Source: CAZIPZ01 sp964541075 (GTDB lineage Bacteria; Acidobacteriota; Terriglobia; 20CM-2-55-15). Taken from it: 27,243 nucleotides of DNA. The translations under genes were made by a program, and so were the position numbers. The notes under the pieces are model-generated. The model ran no database searches and was not told where the DNA came from. It saw only the letters and a list, made by a program, of their open reading frames with translations. The stretch's first letter is position 1. The number at the start of each line of letters is the position of its first letter. The DNA lies in NCBI GenBank assembly GCA_964541075.1, contig CAZIPZ010000024.1:1-27243 (forward strand), written 5' to 3'. This document shows positions 8,435-14,825 of this stretch, in pieces.

Positions 8435-9217
8435 ATGATGCAGAGTCTTCCTCAGATCGTAATCATCTATGGGACCGGCCTGATCGGAGGTTCCATTGCG
8501 CTCGCCCTGCGACGCGCCGGAGTTCGAGTTTTTGGCGTCGACCAGCCGGATGTGCTGAAGCGCGCATCCAGGCTCGGCATGATTGAGGAAGGAACTCCCC
8601 CGAAGGCGGATTTGGTCATCCTCGCAGCTCCGGTCGGTGAGATTCTCAAGCTGATCGACCGGATGCCGATCAACGATGTATTGATAACCGACGTCGGCAG
8701 CACAAAGGTCGAGATATGCCGTCGTGCAGAGCAACGCTCCTTGTCTTTTATTGGCGGGCATCCTATGGCGGGACTGGAACAGTCGGGTCCTGAAGCTGCA
8801 AGCGCCGATCTCTTTAAAGACGCTCCATACTTTTTGTGTCCGTGCTCATCGACCCCTGAAAACGCTGTTGCCACAATGTATGACTTGGCAAATGTCCTCG
8901 GCGCCATTCCTCAGCTGATGCCACCCATAGAACACGACAAATTGGTGGCAAAGTTGAGTCATCTTCCCCAAATCATCTCCACGATGTTGGCAGACTACAC
9001 GGACGGCGAACGCAATTTCGCCGGCTCAGGGCTGCGTTCAATGACGCGACTGGCCAGGAGCCCGTTTCACGTCTGGCATGATATTTTTAGAACATCGGGA
9101 TTCTTGCCTGTTGAACTCCGCTTTTTTATCGAAAGACTTCAACTGATACTGGATTCGATGGAAAAGGGCGATCTAAAGGAAGTCGAAGAAGCATTCAGAC
9201 GGAGAGAGTCGCGGTGA
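8435..9217 (+). CDS. tyrA: Prephenate dehydrogenase, monofunctional
   Basis: This NAD(P)-dependent enzyme oxidatively decarboxylates prephenate to 4-hydroxyphenylpyruvate for tyrosine synthesis. I start it at the ATG at 8435, preceded by GGCGGGGA; the second ATG at 8438 is equally possible. This leaves 260 residues with a Rossmann GTGLIGGS dinucleotide site at the N-terminus. GGHPMAG at residues 107-113 carries the catalytic-region His, and the SHLPQ helix is at about 175-179. No chorismate mutase domain and no C-terminal ACT domain are visible, so tyrosine feedback through ACT is not expected. The family could also act on arogenate. Its TGA overlaps the GTG of the CoA-transferase gene. Confidence 0.9.
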   Translation: MMQSLPQIVIIYGTGLIGGSIALALRRAGVRVFGVDQPDVLKRASRLGMIEEGTPPKADLVILAAPVGEILKLIDRMPINDVLITDVGSTKVEICRRAEQRSLSFIGGHPMAGLEQSGPEAASADLFKDAPYFLCPCSSTPENAVATMYDLANVLGAIPQLMPPIEHDKLVAKLSHLPQIISTMLADYTDGERNFAGSGLRSMTRLARSPFHVWHDIFRTSGFLPVELRFFIERLQLILDSMEKGDLKEVEEAFRRRESR

Positions 9218-9915
9218 ACAAGGTTGTTCGCGATGTCATGCAAGCCGTCGCCGACATCGAAGACGGTTCCACAATCATGATGGGTGGATTCGGCCTATGC
9301 GGAATACCGGAAAAGCTTATTGCAGCCATTTGTGAAAAAGGCGTTAAGAACTTAACGATCATTAGCAACAATGCCGGCGTTGACGATTTTGGAATCGGCC
9401 TCCTGCTTAAATCGCGCCAAGTCCGCAAGATGATCTCCACATATGTCGGTGAAAACCAGCTCTTCGAGCGTCTCGTTCTTTCTGGCGAACTCGAAATCGA
9501 GCTTGTTCCTCAAGGGACCTTTGCGGAGCGCATCCGCGCCGGTGGAGCAGGCATCCCGGGCTTCTTCACTCCAACAGGCTATGGAACGACGGTAGCCGAG
9601 GGCAAGGAGACTCGCGACTTCGATGGGCGCATGTACGTGCTGGAAAAGGCCTTGAAAGCGGACTTCGCGTTTGTAAAAGCGTGGAAGGGCGACTCCTGGG
9701 GCAATCTCATCTATCGCAAGACGGCGCGGAATTTTAATCCAGTGATGGCCGCCGCCGCGCGCACAACGATCGCAGAAGTCGAAAAACTCGTCGAAGTTGG
9801 ACAACTTCCACCCGATGGGATTCATACACCTGCAATTTATGTGCGACGTATTTTCGAAGGCGCCGGATATGAAAAGAGAATCGAGAAGCGAACGGTAAGG
9901 AAGGTTTCGCCATGA
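9214..9915 (+). CDS. scoA: 3-oxoacid CoA-transferase subunit A
   Basis: This is the alpha subunit of a family I CoA-transferase, which moves CoA between succinyl-CoA and a 3-oxoacid such as acetoacetate. The N-terminal MMGGFGLCGIPEKLI is almost the textbook SCOT motif, and the 233-residue length fits. LTIISNNAG and the GTFAERIRAGGAGIPGFFTPTG stretch are also typical. It begins with a GTG overlapping the tyrA stop and ends in an ATGA overlap with the B subunit. Its position tied to tyrA is unexpected because no acetoacetate or 3-oxoadipate pathway genes are nearby. Substrate is therefore open: acetoacetate is most likely, 3-oxoadipate (PcaI type) possible. Confidence 0.9.
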   Translation: MNKVVRDVMQAVADIEDGSTIMMGGFGLCGIPEKLIAAICEKGVKNLTIISNNAGVDDFGIGLLLKSRQVRKMISTYVGENQLFERLVLSGELEIELVPQGTFAERIRAGGAGIPGFFTPTGYGTTVAEGKETRDFDGRMYVLEKALKADFAFVKAWKGDSWGNLIYRKTARNFNPVMAAAARTTIAEVEKLVEVGQLPPDGIHTPAIYVRRIFEGAGYEKRIEKRTVRKVSP

Positions 9916-10574
9916 GCGGACTGGCGACACGTGAAATCATCAGCCGCCGAATCGCGCGAGAAATGAAAGACGGCTTCGTCGTCAACCTTGGCATCGGCAT
10001 GCCGACGCTATGTGCGAACTATATTCCTGTGGGCGTCGATGTACTTCTCCAATCCGAAAACGGGCTTCTCGGAATAGGTCCTTTCCCGACTGAGGATACA
10101 GTGGACGCTGATCTCATTAACGCTGGAAAGGAAACCGTCACCGAGTTGCCTGGGGCTTCCTATTTCTCCAGTGCAGATTCATTTGCAATGATCCGCGGAG
10201 GGCATGTTGACTTGACGGTGCTTGGCGCTATGCAAGTGGACGAGCGCGGCAACCTTGCAAACTGGATGATCCCCGGAAAAATGGTGAAGGGCATGGGGGG
10301 CGCAATGGATCTGGTTGCGGGCGCGAAACGTGTAATTGTCGCAATGGAGCACGCCACCAAAGACGGTGCACCAAAGATCGTAAATAGATGCAGTCTGCCA
10401 CTGACGGGCGCCGGAGTGGTTGATACCATCGTGACCGAGCTCTGTTTGATCGAGACGTCGGAACGTGGCCTCATTTTGAAGGAAATTCGGGCGGACGTAA
10501 CGGTTGAAGAAGTTCAGCGCTTAACCGAACCCCGTCTCCTCATCGAAGGCGCAATCAAGAAGATGGAATATTAG
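9912..10574 (+). CDS. scoB: 3-oxoacid CoA-transferase subunit B
   Basis: This is the beta subunit partnering the preceding gene. The catalytic glutamate that forms the enzyme-CoA thioester is Glu49 in QSENGLLG. The N-terminal NLGIGMPTL and the block MVKGMGGAMDLVAGAKRV followed by EHATKDG and LPLTG closely resemble animal and bacterial SCOT enzymes. That argues for a succinyl-CoA:acetoacetate type over more distant CoA-transferases. The 220-residue length is normal. It starts in an ATGA overlap and ends with TAG. A 49-base gap follows, so it may be the last gene of the long amino-acid run. Confidence 0.9.
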   Translation: MSGLATREIISRRIAREMKDGFVVNLGIGMPTLCANYIPVGVDVLLQSENGLLGIGPFPTEDTVDADLINAGKETVTELPGASYFSSADSFAMIRGGHVDLTVLGAMQVDERGNLANWMIPGKMVKGMGGAMDLVAGAKRVIVAMEHATKDGAPKIVNRCSLPLTGAGVVDTIVTELCLIETSERGLILKEIRADVTVEEVQRLTEPRLLIEGAIKKMEY

Positions 10575-10623
10575 GCCGGTCCGTCATACGCGGCGCCGGT
10601 CTTTGGTTCTCACGAATGGTCAA

Positions 10624-10929
10624 ATGGCCATGAAGCTGAATTCGATTGTCGTTGTGAATCTCCAGGGTCCAAAGGAGCGGTTCTTTGGCAGATTGATCGA
10701 AATCAGTTCACCTGGCATCACAGTTCGCGGAATTGATCTGAATGCGCTTGGGGATTGGATGGATCACATCACAAGTCGTGAAGAAAGCGGAGTCCAGCCC
10801 ACAACGATATTTTTCCCGCTCCATAGGATTGAAAAGATTATTCTCGACGAAGGCATTGGCGCATTGCCTTCACTCTCCGCTACGTTCCTGACAAAGGTCG
10901 GAACGTCTGTTGAAGAACATCTGGAGTAG
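10624..10929 (+). CDS. Small hypothetical protein, conserved-looking
   Basis: I do not recognise a named family. The ATG at 10624 (or at 10630, two codons later) gives about 101 residues starting MKLNSIVVVNL after a short lead; a TTG at 10603 is a poorer start. The N-terminal half alternates hydrophobic residues in a beta pattern (IVVVNL, FFGRLIEI, GITVRGIDL), which could form a small beta-barrel or Sm/SH3-like fold. The second half has FFPLHRIEKIILDE and then a more variable tail. There is no signal peptide, membrane segment or cysteine. It ends two bases before ugd, so it is probably translated together with that gene and may be connected to polysaccharide synthesis or its control. That link is inferred from spacing only. 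Confidence 0.75.
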   Translation: MAMKLNSIVVVNLQGPKERFFGRLIEISSPGITVRGIDLNALGDWMDHITSREESGVQPTTIFFPLHRIEKIILDEGIGALPSLSATFLTKVGTSVEEHLE

Positions 10930-10931
10930 CG

Positions 10932-12233
10932 ATGAATATTTGCGTGATCGGAACAGGCTATGTAGGACTCGTCGTCGGCAGCTGTTTCGCAGACAGCGGT
11001 AATGATGTCATTTGCGTGGATAACAATGCTGATAAAATCGAAAAACTTCGAAACGGAATTATTCCGATCTATGAGCCGGGTCTGCCGGAAATCGTTGAAC
11101 GCAATCTGCGCGATGAACGCCTTGTTTTTACGACTGACCTTGAGCACGCAATCAAGAAATCCTTTGTAATCTTCATTGCCGTTGGCACGCCGACCGCATC
11201 GAACGGGTCAGTGGATCTTGCGGCTGTCTTCCAGGTGGCCGAGAGCATCGGCAAGACGATGGACCGTTACAAAGTGATCGTGACGAAGTCGACAGTTCCA
11301 GTCGGAACTACAGAGCGCATACGCAACGTCATTAAGAAGGAAACCGATCTGGAATTCGATGTCGTGGCAAATCCGGAGTTCCTGAAGCAGGGCGCCGCAG
11401 TTGAAGATTTCATGAAACCCGATCGTGTTATTGTCGGAACAGACGACCTCCGCGCCGGAGAGATCCTGCGCGATCTGTACGCACCTTTCGTTCGGACGGG
11501 AAGTCCGATCCTTCTCATGGACATTCGTACAGCTGAGGTGGTGAAGTATGCGGCGAATGCCTGCCTGGCCGCTCGAATATCCTTCATGAATGAAATCGCG
11601 AATCTCTGTGAACGCGCTGGCGCTAATGTGGATATGGTCCGCAAGGGCCTGGCTGCCGATTCACGCATCGGTCCAGCCTTTCTGTTTCCCGGAGTAGGTT
11701 TCGGTGGAAGCTGTTTTCCAAAAGACATTCGCGCATTAATCCAGACCGGCGCCGACCACGACGAACCCATGAAGGTGCTCGAAGCAGTGGAGTCCGTTAA
11801 CCGGGCTCAACCACTTCGCTTCGTGGAAAAAATCAAAAAGCATTTTGGCGGGAATCTGAGTCAGAAGAAACTCGGCCTCTGGGGTCTCGCGTTCAAGCCG
11901 CGCACGGACGATATGCGCGATGCGCCTTCCCTCATGATTATTGAAGCCTTGCTCGCTGAGGGGGCGGTTATTGTCGCACACGATCCCGAGGCTATGGACG
12001 AGGCACGGCGGCGGCTTAGCGGCAAAATCCGGTTCGCACCCAACAGCTATGGTTGCCTTGAAGGCGCAGATGCACTCTTGCTGATTACCGAATGGCAGGC
12101 TTTTCGGAACCCAAACTTCGAACGTATCAAGTCTCTCATGCGACAGCCGGTCATTTTCGACGGCCGCAACATCTATGATCCTGCACAACTGAGGCAACTC
12201 GGCTTCACTTACTACAGTATCGGACGACCTTAA
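10932..12233 (+). CDS. ugd: UDP-glucose 6-dehydrogenase
   Basis: This enzyme oxidises UDP-glucose twice with NAD+ to give UDP-glucuronate. The 433 residues start with the Rossmann motif ICVIGTGYVGLV. The middle carries ANPEFLKQGAAVEDF and DRVIVG, and Lys205 lies in the AEVVKYAANA helix. The catalytic cysteine is Cys261 in GFGGSCFPKD. The C-terminal GLAFKPRTDDMRDAPS domain is standard. It follows the small hypothetical gene by two bases and precedes the UDP-glucuronate decarboxylase by about ten, so its product is probably consumed by that neighbour. Confidence 0.96.
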   Translation: MNICVIGTGYVGLVVGSCFADSGNDVICVDNNADKIEKLRNGIIPIYEPGLPEIVERNLRDERLVFTTDLEHAIKKSFVIFIAVGTPTASNGSVDLAAVFQVAESIGKTMDRYKVIVTKSTVPVGTTERIRNVIKKETDLEFDVVANPEFLKQGAAVEDFMKPDRVIVGTDDLRAGEILRDLYAPFVRTGSPILLMDIRTAEVVKYAANACLAARISFMNEIANLCERAGANVDMVRKGLAADSRIGPAFLFPGVGFGGSCFPKDIRALIQTGADHDEPMKVLEAVESVNRAQPLRFVEKIKKHFGGNLSQKKLGLWGLAFKPRTDDMRDAPSLMIIEALLAEGAVIVAHDPEAMDEARRRLSGKIRFAPNSYGCLEGADALLLITEWQAFRNPNFERIKSLMRQPVIFDGRNIYDPAQLRQLGFTYYSIGRP

Positions 12234-12243
12234 CGAGGTGTTA

Positions 12244-13197
12244 ATGAGGGCAGTAATCACTGGCGGAGCGGGATTTCTGGGTAGTCACCTTTGTGATCGC
12301 CTGATCGATTCGGGCTACGACGTCATTTGCCTGGACAACCTCATCACTGGTCACACCGACAACATCGCGCATCTTTCCGGAAATCCGCGATTCAAGTTCA
12401 TCAAACACGATGTAACCGAATACATCTATATCAACGGGGCCGTTGACGCGGTCCTGCACTTCGCCTCGCCTGCATCGCCGATCGACTATTTGGAAAAACC
12501 GATTCAAACCCTTAAGGTCGGATCACTCGGCACTCACAAGGCTTTGGGACTTGCGAAGGAAAAGAAGGCGCGATTCCTCCTGGCAAGCACATCGGAGGTG
12601 TATGGCGATCCTTTGGTGAATCCGCAGTATGAGGGCTACTGGGGCAACGTCAATCCAATTGGGCCGCGGGGCGTTTACGATGAAGCAAAGCGCTTCGCCG
12701 AAGCCATGACGATGGCCTACAGGCGGAGCCACGGCATCGATACTCGAATCGTCCGCATATTCAACACGTACGGTCCGCGAATGCGCCCGCAAGACGGACG
12801 CGTTGTTTCGAATTTCATCAATCAGGCCTTGCAAGGGAAGCCTCTGACCCTGTACGGCGATGGCCGGCAGACGCGAAGCTTCTGTTATGTTTCGGATCTC
12901 ATTAGCGGTATCACGTCTCTTCTTTTCGCCCAACCGTCGCCAGAAATGGCTATGCCATTCAACATCGGTAATCCCGAAGAACGGACGGTTCGGGATCTCG
13001 CTACAAGGGTTCTGGCGCTAACCGGCAGCTCCAGCGCAATTGAAACGCACGAACTACCGGTCGACGATCCTCATGTTCGGTGTCCCGATATTTCACGCGC
13101 AAGCACGATTCTGGATTGGCGGCCGAAGGTTGGAATCGATCAGGGGTTGCAGCTCACAATTGAGTACTTCCGCATGGTGCACGCATCGCAAACATGA
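12244..13197 (+). CDS. UDP-glucuronate decarboxylase (UDP-xylose synthase), SDR family
   Basis: This extended short-chain dehydrogenase is predicted to decarboxylate UDP-glucuronate to UDP-xylose through a bound NAD-linked 4-keto intermediate. The ATG at 12244 has a well-spaced GAGG, so I prefer it to the GTG six bases upstream; it yields 317 residues. The N-terminal TGGAGFLGSHL binds NAD, HFASPASPIDY is the signature of the UXS subgroup, STSEVYGDP carries the active-site Ser/Thr, and Tyr145 with Lys149 in YDEAKR completes the triad. RIFNTYGPRM and GDGRQTRSFCYV are also typical. Its place after ugd supports the assignment; dTDP-glucose dehydratase is the main alternative but lacks the ASPASP motif. 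Confidence 0.92.
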   Translation: MRAVITGGAGFLGSHLCDRLIDSGYDVICLDNLITGHTDNIAHLSGNPRFKFIKHDVTEYIYINGAVDAVLHFASPASPIDYLEKPIQTLKVGSLGTHKALGLAKEKKARFLLASTSEVYGDPLVNPQYEGYWGNVNPIGPRGVYDEAKRFAEAMTMAYRRSHGIDTRIVRIFNTYGPRMRPQDGRVVSNFINQALQGKPLTLYGDGRQTRSFCYVSDLISGITSLLFAQPSPEMAMPFNIGNPEERTVRDLATRVLALTGSSSAIETHELPVDDPHVRCPDISRASTILDWRPKVGIDQGLQLTIEYFRMVHASQT

Positions 13198-13232
13198 GCT
13201 GTCACGTCGGTTTCGTTAACGCACCGCGGCGC

Positions 13233-13244
13233 CCGGTGCACCGG
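13233..13244. repeat. Perfect 12-base palindrome at the galE start
   Basis: The string CCGGTGCACCGG is its own reverse complement and ends on the first base of the galE GTG start codon. It lies in the 46-base gap after the UDP-glucuronate decarboxylase gene. It could form a small hairpin over the translation start or be an operator. It could equally be a chance GC-rich palindrome. Confidence 0.45.
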
Positions 13245-14215
13245 TGATTCTCGTCACCGGGGGAGCCGGATACATTGGAAGCCATACCGTCAAGGCGCTA
13301 AGAACAGCCGGGCTTTCACCGCTCATCTTCGACAACTTCTCGACCGGACATCGCTCTTTCATCAAAGAGACGCCCTGGCTTGAGGGAGACATATGCAACC
13401 GCTCCGATTTAGAGAAAGTATTTCGGCAGTATCCGATTCAAGGCGTGATGCATTTTGCGGGCAAGGCCCTGGTCGGGGAGTCCATGGAGAAACCAAGCGA
13501 GTATCACCGCGTAAATGTGGAAGGCGGGATCAATCTTCTTGAAACCATGAACAAGTTTGGTGTGAAGTTCCTTATCTTCTCGTCGACGTGTGCGACATAT
13601 GGAGTGCCTGAACAGTCGCCTATCCGCGAAAATCATCCGCAGAGGCCGATTAACCCATATGGGGCATCAAAGCTTGCGTTCGAACGCGCGATCCGAGAAT
13701 TCCGCGAAATGCAGGGTTTGAACTACCTGGCGCTCCGATATTTCAACGCGGCAGGTGCCGACAAGGATGGAGAGTTCGGTGAAGACCACGACCCCGAAAC
13801 GCACCTTATCCCGCTGGTGCTTCAAACGGCAGCGAGACTACGCCCGTATGTAGCGATTTTGGGCGTCGACTATCCAACTCACGATGGCACGTGTATCCGG
13901 GACTACATCCACGTTTCCGACCTTGCCCGAGCACACGTTCTCGGCCTCGCGGCATTGATGAAAGGAGAGGTGGAATCCCAGGCCATTAATCTTGGAACTG
14001 GAAATGGATGCTCAGTCCGCGAAGTGATCGCTGCCGCGCGTCGAATCACAGGCAGGGATTTCACGGTTGTGGAGTCTCCACGTAGAGTTGGCGATCCGCC
14101 GGTATTGGTTGCCGCGGTTGACCAAGCCAAAAAGCTACTGAACTGGACGGCGCAGGAAAGTGATCTCGACAATATTGTGAATTCGGCTTGGCGGTGGCTC
14201 ACTTCTCGCCCTTAG
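13244..14215 (+). CDS. galE: UDP-glucose 4-epimerase
   Basis: GalE interconverts UDP-glucose and UDP-galactose using tightly bound NAD. The GTG start gives 323 residues beginning MILVTGGAGYIGSH. The catalytic residues are visible: Ser114 in FSSTCATYG, then Tyr139 and Lys143 in NPYGASK. LRYFNAAGAD, HLIPLVLQ and GTCIRDYIHVSDLA are classical GalE stretches. No good Shine-Dalgarno precedes the start, and the palindrome CCGGTGCACCGG covers it, so initiation may be weak or regulated. Family members with wider substrate range (UDP-GlcNAc, or UDP-xylose 4-epimerase) cannot be excluded, and the upstream UDP-xylose synthase makes the last worth considering. Its last 17 bases overlap the convergent gene on the other strand. 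Confidence 0.92.
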   Translation: MILVTGGAGYIGSHTVKALRTAGLSPLIFDNFSTGHRSFIKETPWLEGDICNRSDLEKVFRQYPIQGVMHFAGKALVGESMEKPSEYHRVNVEGGINLLETMNKFGVKFLIFSSTCATYGVPEQSPIRENHPQRPINPYGASKLAFERAIREFREMQGLNYLALRYFNAAGADKDGEFGEDHDPETHLIPLVLQTAARLRPYVAILGVDYPTHDGTCIRDYIHVSDLARAHVLGLAALMKGEVESQAINLGTGNGCSVREVIAAARRITGRDFTVVESPRRVGDPPVLVAAVDQAKKLLNWTAQESDLDNIVNSAWRWLTSRP

Positions 14216-14636
14216 ACTGAATGACGCCTAATAGGCTGACGAGACCTGCCGCGAAAGAGCCTATCGCGTTGGCCGGGTTCGCAACTGAATTTCGCAACTG
14301 TTCCGTCCTGATGGTGAGTTCGCTGCTGATCTTCTCGCACTTGGAATCGACGCCGGCGAGTAGCGAACGGTGTTTGCCCTGGACCTCCAGGAGGATCGGG
14401 TCCAATTCTGCAAGCTTATGCTTCGCTGTCTCCGACAAATCACGAGCCGTCGCAGAAGCCTCCTCCAGAGCGCGCATCTTCTGCTGTGTCGCACCGTTGT
14501 TCTGCACGAGGCTCATGGCGTCCGTCAATTTCGCCGTAACACCGCCGAGCACTCTATAGATGGCGAACATCAGTGCTGCGTTGATGAACACAGCGCCGCT
14601 AACGAATGCGAGAAACAGAAGGATCTTTGATTCCAT
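14199..14636 (-). CDS. Small membrane-anchored coiled-coil protein, unknown function
   Basis: I do not recognise a named family. The 145-residue frame begins with an N-terminal hydrophobic helix at about residues 5-28 (LLFLAFVSGAVFINAALMF), followed by a long charged helical region at about 35-115. The repeated Ala/Leu/Glu pattern there (MRALEEASATARDLSETAKHK) suggests a coiled coil. A short hydrophobic patch lies near the C-terminus. The layout resembles small envelope proteins of the DUF948/YtxH kind without a clear match. Its 3' end overlaps the end of galE by 17 bases on the opposite strand. The upstream region has two near-identical 12-13-base repeats that might be operator sites. Confidence 0.7.
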   Translation of the reverse strand: MESKILLFLAFVSGAVFINAALMFAIYRVLGGVTAKLTDAMSLVQNNGATQQKMRALEEASATARDLSETAKHKLAELDPILLEVQGKHRSLLAGVDSKCEKISSELTIRTEQLRNSVANPANAIGSFAAGLVSLLGVIQSKGEK

Positions 14637-14825
14637 CGCGGCCTAGCATACACGAAAGGACACGTGACGCGGCTAACCTTTGGGCCTCCGGCGCGGCTAA
14701 CTTTTCGGAAGTGGAGTGGAGTTGATTTTCTGGACAGACGCTCTCACGAAAATAGGACGGACGAAACGGATTCGAACTGGCTCCTCCATATCGCGTCCTC
14801 AAGCCATAGAATTCACCGGCGTGGG
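14637..14825. promoter_or_regulatory. Spacer upstream of the membrane protein gene with a tandem repeat
   Basis: This 189-base gap separates two minus-strand genes. It contains GCGGCTAACCTTT at 14669-14681 and GCGGCTAACTTTT at 14693-14705, 24 bases apart (about two helical turns), upstream of the gene ending at 14199. Paired sites at that spacing are what a dimeric regulator would bind, but no promoter box is convincing. A T-loop-like string GGATTCGAAC near 14774 does not fold into a tRNA. Confidence 0.3.

Noticed and set aside
14765..14800. T-loop-like string GGATTCGAAC suggesting a second tRNA on the minus strand
   Set aside because: The flanking bases do not form a five-base-pair T stem, and no matching acceptor or anticodon arm is found at the right distance.
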